Below are positions 1 to 11,446 of a stretch of DNA of 64,000 nucleotides, piece by piece (within the stretch, counting starts at the first letter, position 1; each line of letters begins with the position of its first letter). The position numbers were made by a program, and so were the translations under genes. This DNA is from Rhodocollybia butyracea (Eukaryota; Basidiomycota; Agaricomycetes; Agaricales; Omphalotaceae), in NCBI GenBank assembly GCA_015501585.1, contig JADNRY010000028.1, forward strand, positions 248,001 to 312,000, given 5' to 3'. Under the pieces are notes generated by a model. The model did no database searches, was not told the DNA's origin, and saw only the letters and a list, made by a program, of their open reading frames with translations.

Positions 1-60
1 TCCACCATCCCTACCATCTACATACGCCAATATGCCAAAGTTTACTCTGTATTCGGCTTC

Positions 61-1475
61 TTGAGCTCCGGTGTTGAAGCTGTACACCCAGAACTCAAAA
101 ATTCTCGTCAGCGCTCAGTCAAGCAGTGGGAATCAAGAGGCCCAACAAAGCCACCACCGAGGATCCTAGTAAGAGAAAACTGGCGGAAGATACAGAAAAC
201 CAGGACAGCGCATAGAGCAGTTCAAACGCAGGAGAAGTACATAGCTGAACACCAAACACCAGCGACAGCTTCTCAGCTGTACGCAGAATGTCAGACTCAG
301 GTATACTGTCATGAGCAAATGAAGGAACGTACGTTAAGCTAGCTTTCGCGTTCACAGCTTGGCGCTCAGTCGTACTTTCCGCGTCGCAATTTTGAAGCGC
401 CGAGAATGGGAGACGCCCATTCCAATCGACATTGTCCTCGGGAACGACTGGTAGCAACTGTCAAGGCAGAACGGGACAGGTAGAACGGGACAGATGGAGC
501 AAGGTAGACCAAATTTTTGAACAATATATTGAGCCTACTAAGGAAACAGTCTATACGGCTGAAATCATACTTGTGAAAAAGAACCCATCGCAGGAAAAAT
601 TGAGTACCGAACGTTGCAGAAAACCCACGGCTGACAATGCAAAGTTGAACGTACGTCCATCTGAGGTGCTTAGCTTAACGTTCTACTCTGATCTCCGATG
701 ATACATCCAGGTTGAGGATTCTGAGGGATCAGTGGCAGAGCAGGTTAGGTTTACCTCCCACCGCACGATAGAACTTGGAGAGTGAGCTATAATGTTGTTT
801 TCCCCTTCAGAGGCAGGGCCAGGGGTGTCTGTAGTCGCTACGCGAGCGGCTAAGCATGATGAAGGCAATTCTTGCGCCGCACAAATACACAGCCCAGCTT
901 GGTAAGCCTACCAATTCCGAGCAAGAAGGAAGCTTGAATTTCTGAGGTTTTTGGACGGGAGGCGGCCAAGCTTAGTGGTCTCTACTCTACGCACTCAAAG
1001 CGATAAGTCCATGTTTTGTCTTGAAAGTTTTTTATCTTGATATATCTGTTCGGAAAGGAAAGCAGAATAAGATGTTGCAAGGGCTCCAAGAGCTGAACGT
1101 CGTATTCGTTGAACGCCGGAGATTTAGACAAAGCTTATTCCAGTGCCGGTAATAGCGCCATCGCGGAGGGAGAGTACGAGTTTGCAACATACGTGCAACA
1201 AGAAATTGAGAATGAGAAGGAGAATGCTCAGCTTGAGGCTATGAATGAAACATGATGATGGTCGATGGAAAAGAGACCGAACACGTGCCCGTGCCTCAAG
1301 CCTTGTTTCAGACTCTTTCAAGGTTCCGACACTATCATCTCGCCTGCTGAGCGCTGATTCTCCCCAGCTTCTATCCTATGAGGATCGGAGGGCTCTCAGT
1401 GAGGAAGACAAGCCTCGCTTCACTATAGCAAGATACAAAACTTTAGTCAAGCGCCCACACTACCAACCAAGTTAA
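61..1475 (+). other. Candidate multi-exon gene, unrecognised, probably decayed
   Basis: I do not recognise this region, but several stretches look like exons on the plus strand. One open stretch (about 470-650) is Lys/Glu-rich and ends at a good GTACGT donor. A second (about 712-785) starts after a CAG acceptor and ends at GTGAGC; it joins in frame across a 29-bp gap to a stretch at about 815-903. Another open stretch (about 1125-1252) is acidic and helix-prone (reads ...YVQQEIENEKENAQLEAMNET) and ends at a TGA. Joining all of them needs at least one frame change, so this is either a gene with exons I cannot place or a decaying gene. The 5' end may lie outside the window. No domain can be assigned. 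Confidence 0.25.
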
Positions 1476-1479
1476 CTAT

Positions 1480-1913
1480 GGTATTTCACAATAGCAATTG
1501 ATAACATGGACACCATTTTCCTGTTCAATAAAATCGCAATTGATAAACTAACACGCGTGCGTTGTCATTACCGATTTCATTAGCTTTAGATATCGATCTA
1601 TTTTGATTTTTTCCTCAGTTTCGTTGGCGTCCTCTGATTCAACTTTCTTCTTTCAACCTCATCGAAAACCACACGACCCATGTAATTCCATGTAATCTCG
1701 TCCAGTCGTAACACTGTCTAGGCTGTGTATCACTTCTGCTCGAGTGCCTCAGCTCAAGTTTCAACCTTTCGACGTTTCAGCATTGATGGCTGACTTTTGA
1801 CTTTGACCAGACTGCGGTAAGCCAACATCGGCCATAGAAGGATTGTACACTCCGGTTCCGCAGCGCTCCTGCAAATACTGTTAGAGTTCGAACGACAGAA
1901 GCGGCAATAAGAC
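1480..1913. other. Intergenic, nothing recognised
   Basis: AT-rich non-coding stretch with no convincing ORF, repeat or RNA gene. Confidence 0.5.
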
Positions 1914-2368
1914 TTATATCACTCCCAGACTCCTAAGCTCTTGGACCACTTCCTTTCCTCCTTCATATCCATTACCTGGGCGAGTTACAGATACTATCCG
2001 CTCTCGACGCTTCTCCAGCTTCTCTTTGAATGGTTTCATTGAAGTCAAAGGTTCTAAGATGATAGAGGAAAGGTATCCGTTGATGATGCTAGGTGCAAAA
2101 ACAACACGTTGCAGCTTCAGTGGTGTTCCACTTGGTTTCACGAAGATGCTCAATTTGGGAGCTTCCGATTTGTGCCGACAGTAAGAACACGACGACCAAC
2201 AATTTCTGCCACAAATTCCTCACTTGCCTCACTGCTTTGCCGACTACACAAAAAGTCCACAGTACACCTTGGATTTCTTGGGCCCGGGACAAATGTGCCG
2301 ATGTAGAGTATAGGGGAATGAGCGAACAGACCAGGAGGCGGCGAGTAGCGCAACGCAATATCTATCAT
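1914..2368 (-). pseudogene. Possible small gene with one frame break, unknown function
   Basis: Two minus-strand open stretches, 2368-2150 (72 codons from an ATG, beginning MIDIALRYSPPP) and 2153-1914 (ending ...VQELRSLGVI), abut with a one-base frame offset near 2151. Read together they give a protein-like composition of about 150 residues. No family is recognised. The join may be a real frameshift or simply two chance ORFs. Confidence 0.25.
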
Positions 2369-2837
2369 CTTTTATTTTGGTATGATCTACACCATCGTGA
2401 TCATCTGCTTTGACCTTCCTTTGTCAGCAACGATTCAACCAACCACAACCAAGTATACAAACAAACCATCCATTAAAGCTAGATTGCACAGTCTGATGAC
2501 CTGGTTCTCCGATCTCCAACCATATACAAAGCCTAGTTGTCGAGAAAGAGCTCCGAATAATGCCGCCACGTCATGGGACTAGATAAATGGTTCCAGTTAT
2601 AAAGTCTCAGATGACGAAATTCCCCACATCTTATCTCAACGCAAGACCGCAATAAATGGCAATGCTGGCACAACACCCTCCCGCACGTACGCGCGCGAGA
2701 TATCTCCTCGTCTAACACAAACAAATTGCTCAACATTATTATCCAGTGAAAGTCGGAGGAAGACGGCTCTCGATTAACTCCAAACACATTCATCATGATC
2801 ATGAAGCACACGTGTCGTTTCGTAAGCCTGTTTTATC

Positions 2838-3749
2838 TTGGTATTTCGTTATCTGAGCTCATATCTATATCTCTCGTTTGTAGCGAACCAGATACTACCT
2901 CGGATAGGCACCAACAGCAAGTTCGCCTCCTGCTTCATATTCATTCCAAGTCGACGATTATCCCAGACCCGTAGATCATTCCATGTCACTCCAGCGGGAA
3001 AAGAGTACTCACCTTCTGAACATGAACACGAGGAGGAACATAATAGGGAAGAAAGAAAAGACAAGAAACGCGGGCAGCATAGTCTGAACTTTGACCTCGC
3101 GGGTGGAGACAAGAAAGGCCCAGACTCAGATAATATCACAATACCTAGTACGAATCCGAACTTGGACTCGCGGCATAGCCATGGGCCAAAGTCTACTACG
3201 GGAATGGGAGGCAGGATCATCATTAAACAGCCTGCGGGGAAGAGTATGTGATGGCGCTTTATGGTGTAAAGGATTATCGAGTATTGGTATGTGCTGATTC
3301 TTGGACCTCGTTAATCGTACTAAGTACTTTGCTAGTGTACTATAAATTTTATAAAGAATGTATATTATCACCAACTTTCGAGACCGTCGCACTATTAGTT
3401 AGCATCAATGTAGAAATGAACGAAAAATTGAGAGTTCGAAAATCCTCCTCTGGTCTAGTTTCAACTTTCGTACAGTGGCGATGGCGAGGTGGCGACAGCG
3501 AACTACGACGAATCTGTCCAAGCCAACCGAATTAGCCACAGCGAGATAGACGTCTGGTTGGAGTATAAGCCTGTGAGCAAGATGAAAGAGCTGTTGAGCG
3601 CCTACCAGGACGGAAATCCGGTACTTGCGCGCCTTGGCGTCTATCAAAGGTTTATTTCGTCCGCAAAAGCAACGTACACTCGTCTTCTTGAATGCACATC
3701 CGATTTTTTGGAGCTAACTTTTGAAGATCTGACCCATGTACTGTATTAG
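2838..3749 (+). CDS. Candidate two-exon gene, unknown function
   Basis: A first open stretch (2838-3250) carries a Glu/Lys/His-rich low-complexity segment (EHEHEEEHNREERKDKKRG) and ends near GT-type donors at 3244-3250. A good CAG acceptor at 3473-3475 opens a second stretch to a stop at 3749 (VATANYDESVQANRISHSEI... to ...LTHVLY). The codon phase fits if the donor is the GTGATG at 3249, giving an intron of about 227 bp, long for this locus. The first 45 bases may themselves be intronic, because GTAAGC at 2824 and TTGTAG at 2883 form a plausible intron. No domain recognised. Confidence 0.3.
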
Positions 3750-4704
3750 TGGAGATACATAAGTCAAATCACACAACCTGATGTCGATGTCCGTCTTGTG
3801 TCTTCATATTTGTATCCGACTTAAGTCGCCAGGATTTCGTCTGCAGCCTTGCAGCCTCATGACATGCAATGAAAAGTCGAGTTTAATTGCCTACTTCCTA
3901 CCAATCTTCCCGTGGTATTCCTTCGATTCCCTTGCCCCTCATACCATCGCATCCTCCTATAATCGACATACCTTTGGCTTTATACACGACAGCATGATAG
4001 ACCTCGTGAACAAGAAGAAATAAGCCCAGTACAATATCTCGGCAGCACTAAAAACGACAAGTATCTGCGTCCGATGGGAATTCGCTGCTCACATCATCTG
4101 TATTTGCCTGGATCCCGTCATAAAGCATAGTGATCCGGCCCCAACTTGGTCTTTACTCACACTCCGCGAATACTTCGGATACTGATAACTGCTTGTCTAG
4201 ATGCCGTATTCGCGTACCCCAATGGCACAGCACTGCATGGCCTCGAGCGTCGGACAAGCAACGATGCCGGTCGTAGGTCTGAGATTGTGTACGTGCAGCG
4301 CGAATAACCTGTAAACTTCCTTTACTCTGCAGCCGACTACAATCCGAAATTAACATTTCTCTTTCAATACCTTGTTCAGTACCAAATATGAACGGTGATG
4401 AGAATTCACGGAGCCGTCATTCAAAACGAATCCACGGCTCATACTTCGCCTCATTTTCGCAGATATAGATCAGGACAACATCCCCTTCACTAAAATCTAA
4501 CGAGTCGTCTGCATATCTGGTTCCAGAATACAAGTATCTTGAATGAACAGTTGTCTTTATCGCCTGTTCATGAGACATACGACTGTGGAAAAACAAGTAC
4601 CAGTTTAAAACAGTTTTAAACCGAAGCCGAGAGATCATACCATTGAGGAATTGAAGATCGATTTGTAAGAGTATAGTACCTCTGGAGAAAGCTATCACCT
4701 GCCA
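3750..4704. other. Intergenic, nothing recognised
   Basis: Only short opposing ORFs (for example 4153-4356 and 4417-4698 on the minus strand), without splice continuity or recognisable motifs. Probably 3' flank of the preceding candidate and upstream region of the transporter. Confidence 0.4.
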
Positions 4705-4774
4705 TGTCCTGAAGAATATATATCTGCGAGCAGCTCACACAGTATCCGCTCTCTTCTCCACCTAAACTACGAAG
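4705..4774 (+). promoter_or_regulatory. Core promoter/5' leader of the MFS transporter
   Basis: A TATA-like ATATATAT run at 4716-4723 lies about 55 bases upstream of the start codon at 4775. A pyrimidine-rich stretch (CTCTCTTCTCCACC) lies between them, a common pattern before transcription starts in basidiomycete genes. Confidence 0.4.
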
Positions 4775-7163
4775 ATGGCTCGTGGTGCGGTCGCTTCTGC
4801 TGCAGTTGACTCTGGTATCAACACCGTTCTTGACCCGAGGCGGAAATGGTACAACAACAGACGGTGTGTTGTCTTGCCTTCTTTGTTATCTCAAGTACTC
4901 AAAGAGCACATAGAATCATCGCTTTGAACGGGTGGATTGTCCTCTTGTGCCCCAAATTTCGATTTTTCCATGATAAGACTCACCTCTGAACAAAATTTTG
5001 CAGGCTTATCACATCCTCGACCAATGGATACGATGGAAGTATGATGAATGGACTTCAATCCCTGTACGAATATCTTTCATTCTTCGATATAAATCCGTCT
5101 AAAAAAAAGCCGTAGACCACAATGGCAAAATTATTTTCATCATCCGGGCTCTAGCGAACTCGGATTGCTGAACGCTATTCAAGTAAGCTTTGCAATACCC
5201 CATACCAGCTACGGAATCTCTAACGCCCAACAGAATATCGGTGGTCTGGCAGCATATCCCTTTGCTCCATATCTTTCTGATGGCATTGGACGTCGCCCCA
5301 CTGTCTTCATCGGTGCGGTCATCATGACTATAGCAACGGCTATCCAAGGTGCTGCGCAGTCTGCAGGGATGTTCATTGGAGCGCGGTGCGTACATCTGAG
5401 CCTCGAGTCTTTCGTAAATCTCTAATCGCGCTCGAATAGGCTGTTAATCGGTTTTGGGCTTACATTTGCGGGTACGCGTTGCTTCCAGCCATATGAGTTC
5501 TACAAAATCCAACTGATAGCTGGGGCTATAGCTAATGCCGCACCGATGCTGGTCTCTGAGATATCATACCCTCGGTATCGTGCACAGTTAACTGCCGCAT
5601 ACAACTCTCTATGGAACTCTGGTGCTATTATGTGCGTGTTCCCGAGCATTCGCCGGCCCTTCTTGGCATTATCCAGTGTTTTAAAATTTACTCTGATAGT
5701 GCGGCCTGGACTACATTCGGTACCTTCAAACTCAACAGCACTTGGGCTTGGAGAATCCCTTCAGTTCTACAAGGGTTACCGTCGGTTCTCCAAATTCTGC
5801 TGATCTGGTTTGTGCCAGAGTCTCCTCGTTATCTCATCAGTAAAGGCAAAGATGAGCAAGCCCTTGAGATCCTCGCATACTACCATGGTGATGGTAATCG
5901 GTGCGTCCCAGGCTTTTTTTCTTATGTTCTGCTGGGGTTCATAAAATACTATGTTTCGACTTATTAGAGATGATCCTCTTGTCCAATACGAATTTAATGA
6001 GATCAAAACTGCTATTGACTATGATCGAACCGGTAAGTATGCTTCTCAGCGGTGCAATTTAGCTAGTAACTTAAAGGTTATGGCTAGTCGCGTCCAATGT
6101 TGGTTGGAAATCGTTGTTTGCAACGTCAGGAAATCGTAAGCGAATGAGGATCATCAGTAAGTGGCTTCCTTCAAATGTCAGCTATATCCCAATACTCAAT
6201 GGAATCCAACAGTCGCTATTGCATTCTTTTCGCAGTGGTCCGGGAACGGTCTTGCTTCCTATTATCTGAACAAGATCCTTGATGATATCAACATCACTGA
6301 TTCGACTACGCAGGTACGCTGGACCACCGGCCCCGCAGTCTGAATCCTTGCTGAATTCCATGTCTTCCTTCTAGCTTCTGATCAACGGCGTTGCGACAAT
6401 TTGGAGCTTGCTTTGCGGGCTCTGTGCGTCCGCTTTAGTGGACAAACTAGGGCGGCGCTTCATGTTCTTGTTCTCCGGGCTTGGCATGCTTGTAACCTTC
6501 ACGTCGCAGACAATCGCGTTTGCGCAATTCCAGATTCACGGACAGCCGGCGGCTGCTCACACCGTCATCGCGTTCTTGTTCTTGTATTCTGCTGCCTATA
6601 AGTACGAGGACTTCTCTGGGCTTCTCTAGGCTTCGTGCTTGCTAATATTACTTCTACTATAGCGTCGCGTTTCAGCCCGCTGATTGTTGTCTACACTGTT
6701 GAAATTCTGCCTTATCCGCTTCGGGCCAAGGGGTTCAACATCTTCAACTTGACCATCTCTCTAGCTTTGATTTTCAATCAATATGTCAATCCTATTGCTC
6801 TCGGTGAGCTGCCCCACTTGCATTCATATTTTTGATTAGTCCTTCTTACCGTGTCGATCAAAGCGCGCATTACCTGGAAATACTATGTTGTATATTGTTG
6901 CTGGCTTGTTGTTGAATGCATTTTCTTATACTTTTGTGTGTTTTACTCCCCCCCCCCCCCCCCCCTCTTCCTTATTGAAGCCAATTATTCACGATCATCT
7001 TGTAGATGTTGTCGAAACGAAAAATCTTACTCTGGAAGAGACGGCTGCCATTTTCGATGGTGAAGAGGCAACTAATGAAATCCTGGGTAATGGCCTTAAT
7101 GCAGCAGAACACGAGAAGCGGGTGGAATCTATTGATGAGGTGGAAAATGTCAAGAAGACGTAG
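4775..7163 (+). CDS. MFS sugar transporter, lactose-permease type
   Basis: Predicted plasma-membrane sugar/H+ symporter of the major facilitator superfamily. My model has 14 exons: 4775-4863, 5004-5063, 5116-5182, 5234-5385, 5440-5471, 5520-5631, 5700-5900, 5968-6032, 6088-6156, 6213-6313, 6375-6601, 6676-6803, 6864-6935 and 7006-7163. They sum to 1533 nt (510 aa), frame closed. Hallmarks in order: NGYDGSMMNGLQ in TM1, GRRP after TM2, PESPRYLISKGK at the central loop, LVDKLGRR, a VYTVEILPYPLRAKG segment and a hydrophilic C-tail with TLEETAAIFDGE. The family usually has about 500-530 residues. The exon 12 acceptor is odd: the expected TATAG site at 6660-6662 would throw the frame by one and hit a stop, whereas TTTCAG at 6670-6675 restores it but removes about four residues usual for the family. 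The substrate is inferred from family resemblance only. Pieces of this gene are scattered through the downstream array. Confidence 0.85.
6948..6965. repeat. C18 homopolymer inside a transporter intron
   Basis: Eighteen consecutive C on the plus strand within the last intron (6936-7005). It is non-coding in the model; its length is likely variable or error-prone in sequencing. Confidence 0.9.
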
Positions 7164-7339
7164 CTTTTGGTAGTAGCAATCTTATGGAGTCTGGAGTCCT
7201 TGAGCATCTCAATCTTTGCTGATGACTCAGGTAGGAGCGATTTCGAAGGAACTTGAAATTGAGTGCGGTAAGAGCGAGATACGAGCTTCGACGTTCGGTT
7301 CGACGTTTCGTCTCTAAAGACTCATCAGGCGGCGTTGAC

Positions 7340-8050
7340 ACTCGGATTGCTGAACGCTATTCAGGTAAGCTTTGGAAGACCCCGAGCTACCAGGTACGAA
7401 ACGCCCGATAGAATATCGGTGGTCTGGCAGTATATCCCTTTGCTCCATATCTTTCTGATGGCATCGGACGTCGCCCCACTGTCTTCATCGGCGCGGTTAT
7501 TATGATTATAGCAACGGCTGTTCAAGGTGCTGCGCAGTCTGCAGGGATGTCCATCTGAGCCTCGAGTCTTTCGTAAATATCGAATGACGCTCAACTCGAA
7601 GAGGTTGTTTATCGGCTTTGGGCTTACGTTTGCGGGGTACGGGTTGCTTCCAGCCATAGAGTCCCACAAGGTCGAACCGACAGCTGAGGCTATAGCTAAT
7701 GCCGCGCCGACGTTGGCCTTCAAGATATCATACCCTCGGTATAGTGCGCAGTTATAACTCTCTGTGGAATTCTGGTGCTCGGACAACATTCGGTACCTTC
7801 AAACTAAGCAGTACTCTCACTTCTACAAGGGTTACCGCCGGAATCTCATTGTTATCTCATCGAAAGAGAGGTTCTCTCATACTACCACAGGGAGCGTCCC
7901 AGGTTTTTCTTTCCAACACGAATCGAAAACTCCGATTGACTACAACCAAACTGGTAACCAGTGGAACAACCAAGGATAATTAATGGTAATACAGGCTGGA
8001 AATCGCTATTTGTGACATTGGGAAATCGTAAGCGAATGAGGATCATGGGC
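7340..8050 (+). pseudogene. Decayed partial copy of the MFS transporter (exons 3-9)
   Basis: Matches the transporter at about 5160-6156: the GLLNAIQ segment with its GTAAGC donor (7345-7375), the GGLAxYPFAPYLSDGIGRRPTVFIGAV segment (7412-7500), the TFGTFKL segment (near 7790) and the GNRKRMRI segment (near 8020-8045). It has internal deletions, lost start and C-terminal exons, and many substitutions, so it cannot encode a transporter. It shows that the transporter was part of the DNA copied when the adjacent array formed. Confidence 0.85.
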
Positions 8051-8079
8051 TAGTGGCTGCGTTGTCCTTCAAATGGTGC

Positions 8080-9440
8080 TCATACACCTGGTCCAGCGGG
8101 TTTTTCATACTTCATTCGAAGAAGCACCGCGGCTGCCCCAGCGGTTGCATGGAGGTGGGCAAGCCCCTCAGCGGAATCCTCTTCCGAGAGTGTAGGCGAA
8201 CTCCATGCCCCACTTAGCGCCTGTATGAACGATGCCTTTTTGTTGTGAAAGAACCCCACCTGCGCCAAAAACTTATCATTAATGTCTTTCCACTTCTTTT
8301 TACTGCCCTCAAGCTCAAGATCCATCACACGGGCAATCTCCTGAATAGCAGAGCCCCTCTCCTGCATAATCGACGCATACAGACGCTCCCCATTCGCAGT
8401 TATCACAGGCGCAATCCAAGCGTAGGCCACGCCAAAACCTGGGCGTCCAAAGCGGAGAAAAGTCGGGGCGTTCGTTTCAGAGACAGTAGGGAAAACAGTA
8501 TTGTCGGCCCAATGGTAAAAATTTTTGGGTAGTGTCTCTGGTACAGTTAGACTGTGTCGCATGAGTTGTAGTACCTGCAGAGCCTTCTGTTGCTTGGCTT
8601 TAGTGTGCTTTAAGACCTCGTCGGACGGTTTCATCGACGTCATGACTTTGCCTTGGGCTGTCACAAAAGATATTTCGATCGGTACCTGAGAAAGTTGTTC
8701 AGTAATTGGTTGCCCATGCTCAAACTTGAAACCACGTACAAGTGGAGCGCCCTTCCAGGCCTTCGGATCCAACGGATCAAAAGTCAAATCCTTTATGGAT
8801 AAAGTTTCTTCCTTCTTCTTAATATTAACCCTTGTCATATTGTCCATGAACTTGTTATGAAGGCTCTCCCACTCTTTTTGTCCAGTATCCTTCGTATCCG
8901 TCACACGCGCAAGCTCCTTAACTTGATTCCCATCGACCTCCATAACGGAAGCATATGTAGACATTCCATACTCCTGATGGCTCCCATAAGCGATCCAAGC
9001 GTGATATGTTCTGTACATCGTCTCTATGCGGAAGAAAGCCTGCATTTCGTGGACGTTATTTCTGACGTTCCTTCCGGCCATCCTCTCGGGGTAATAGAAG
9101 TTACTTTCGGTCCAGCGGATAGTGTTTTCGATCGCTCCTGGTGGAAACATCTCAGGACTGTCGGCGCCTATGAGCCGAAGTATTTCGAGAACCCGAGGTC
9201 GCGCAGTGGAAGTTTCCAATCTCACTCTGAAGAGATTATCTTGATCCCCTTTAGGCAGCTGGCCCTTGGTGATAGAAACATCTCCCTTGTTCACAAAGAA
9301 GACGTTCACCTTTACAGACGTTGTTCAGCGAATGGGTAGTCCGTAATTGGATTCCAAGACATACATACCAAGTCGGCTGGATGGGGCGCTGCATAGGCAA
9401 CAGATGCGATGAACACAAGTAGAAGGAAAATGAAGCGCAT
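8080..9440 (-). CDS. Secreted two-module protein, array copy 1
   Basis: Family of unknown function. Three exons: 9440-9369 (24 aa, hydrophobic signal peptide MRFIFLLLVFIASVAYA), 9309-8740 (module A, 190 aa) and 8685-8080 (module B, 201 aa), about 415 aa when spliced. Both introns are phase 0 and share an ACTGAAC branch-like motif. Modules A and B are clearly related: each has an aromatic-rich YHAWIA/YAWIA strand, then YASVM/YASIM, then V(K/Q)E(L/I)ARV, then W..L(H/N)..F. No catalytic motif is evident and Cys are scarce, so this does not look like a Cys-rich effector. The second intron (8739-8686, 54 bp) has no in-frame stop, so retaining it would also give an open frame. I chose the ATG at 9440 because it is the one conserved in all three copies and starts the signal peptide. 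A role outside the cell is inferred from the signal peptide only. Confidence 0.75.
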
Positions 9441-9560
9441 CCAGAAGATTGTTTAGATTTTAGAATATCGGGCAACGCTCTACGTCGTGGGGGGGGGGGG
9501 GGGGGACTGAACCAGCAGTATCGGACCCTTGAAGTTTGCACAGCGTCCACTTATATCCAG
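9441..9560 (-). promoter_or_regulatory. Promoter/leader of array copy 1
   Basis: Minus-strand TATAAG (plus-strand CTTATATC at 9550-9557) about 110 bases upstream of the ATG. The block from the TATA box to the ATG is conserved in all three copies, including a segment reading GGTTCAGT on the minus strand, which implies that the copies were duplicated with their promoters. Confidence 0.6.
9489..9505. repeat. G17 homopolymer in the leader of array copy 1
   Basis: Seventeen consecutive G between the TATA-like site and the start codon of the minus-strand gene. The equivalent tract is 5 G (GTGGGGGAGAAC) in copy 2 and a GGAGGGGGG-type run in copy 3, so it has expanded here. Confidence 0.85.
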
Positions 9561-10949
9561 GATCGGTCAAGTCCCGCATTTTGAGCTCTTGGACCCGTGT
9601 AATAAAATTTTCTTTCCTCGCAGAAATCAAAACGCCAGATAAAACTTTGATGCGGCATAGCATACAAGGCGAAACAGGGCGAAACCAGGCGAAACCACCG
9701 CGAAACCCACTCAAGAGTCAAATTCAAGACCCTCTCTTCCCGAAGATCCAGGTTCAAATCTTCAAATTTGAAATGGCCGGGCAGGTAACGAGTATTCTCT
9801 ATACCGTATGACTCAGTGGACACACAATAAACAAAAATAAAGCAGCATGTGTAGGCTATCTGGTCCCATATCAAATTCCCTTCTCAGTCATTGCAATATG
9901 GATATTTAAGAATATATGATTCAAACCTCCTTCTATGTTCGCACTCAATATATGCACTATCATTAATGCAACATCATACTGTAGGTAACAAATACATAAC
10001 ACCGTATATAAGTATGTACAATGCCTGTACTGTAAATAATTGGTGGCTGTCGTTGGGCAGGGATCTACAGCAGCAGTTTTAGTGCTAGTTGCGAGCTCGT
10101 CCCTGTCTGATGGCAGTCAGCCCGAAGACCATGGTGCTTGTGCCGCACCATGGGAGCTTCGGCTGCCCCGGCGTTCAGATCTTGGACCGTGCCGAGTAAT
10201 TCACTTCCTTCCTTCCTCTTCACAAGAACACAGCTAGCTCAGCTATTAGTAGGTGTAAAAGGAAGTAAGAGCAGGTATCGAGAAGCCAAAACTACATCAC
10301 AGACACATCGCGGTATTGCGACCCCCTGACCGTTTATTTCGACCTTCACATGATCAACTCATTATCAGTGATACATCCTGATACATCGCAAGCAGGGTCC
10401 GTTTTTGGCTGTACTCCCGCTAAGGTGTTTCGACAAATTCGAGACCACAAGGCTCACGAGCTCAATGGAAGGGAGATCTCGTTCACGGAACATGTTTTCT
10501 ATCAGTTTATCAGTTCAAGGACAGGAAAACATGCAATGGCTATGGCTCACCTTAGTACAACCCCCAGGCTCTTCCATACCAAGTAGTAGCGGTGAGAACT
10601 ATGAATCACTTTGTCCATAGCATCTTTGACTAAAAAACGGTGAACATTGAAGTTACAGTTCACAGTCTGTAGCAATTCTGGTAAGCCCAATATATATTGG
10701 AGAGCTGTCCTGGTTTATGGGCCATACTTAGTTCTAGAATGGTACTTTTCCTGCTCAGATGCCGTGCTAGTTGTGGCTCTTGAAGCTTGAGTCTTGGACG
10801 AGTCAACAGAGCTCGACTATCACCAGTGCATTGAATGCTCATTCCAAATTCCGTACGGATACATAGCCAACTATCAGCATTTAAACAGCAAGTCCGTTAA
10901 GAACAAGGATCGTAAAATCCTCAGGCTACTATTACAGAACAATTAATAT
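9561..10949. other. Spacer of array unit 1 with a decaying plus-strand coding segment
   Basis: Repeated spacer between array genes. At 10350-10586 it holds a 78-codon open stretch whose core (TPAKVFRQIRDH...GREISFTEHVFYQFIS) is recognisable in the other two spacers near 13,290 and 16,520. The three copies differ by indels that shift the frame, so this looks like the remnant of a second gene once present in the unit. The rest shows nothing recognisable. Confidence 0.5.
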
Positions 10950-11400
10950 TAGGAAAACGTCGCTACTACTATAGCATCGCCTTTAGCTGTTGTCTACACT
11001 GTTAAAAACTTAAAATACATCTCCAGCTCTGAATTTCAATCAGTATGTCAATCCTCTTGCTCTCGGTGAGCAGCTTCACTTGCCATAATTTGATTACTAG
11101 TCCCTAACTCTGTGTGTGTCGATAAAAGTGCGTATTACTTACCTTGTTGTACTTATACTGTTGCTGAATGCATTTTTCTTATACTTTTGAACATTTACTC
11201 TTTTCTTTTCCCTATCGGACTCAATGATTCATGATCATTTTGGAGATATCAATGTTGAAACTTGAAAAACGAAAAATCTTACTCTGGAAGAGACAGCTGC
11301 CATTTTCGATGATGAAGAGGGATCCTATGTAATGACCTTAATACAGTGGCAGCCAGTAGAACACAAGAAGGGGATGTAATTTATTGACAAGGTCATGGTA
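10950..11400 (+). pseudogene. Decayed 3' end of the MFS transporter (array unit 2)
   Basis: Follows the 3' exons of the transporter (6660-7163): TTGTTGTCTACACTGTTAAA, the NQYVNPLAL-like segment before CTCTCGGTGAGC, the TLEETAAIFDDEE segment and the tail. Stops and deletions abound. It lies just downstream of the 3' end of array copy 2. Confidence 0.8.
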
Positions 11401-11446
11401 GAAAATGTTGAAACGTTCAAGAGGTCATAACCATCTATGTACTTGT

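Noticed and set aside
8245..9339. Long plus-strand ORFs opposite array copy 1 (also 11405-11848 and 14547-15020 opposite copies 2 and 3)
   Set aside because: They mirror the minus-strand genes, lack splice logic and family motifs, and the minus strand has the signal peptide and conserved exon structure.
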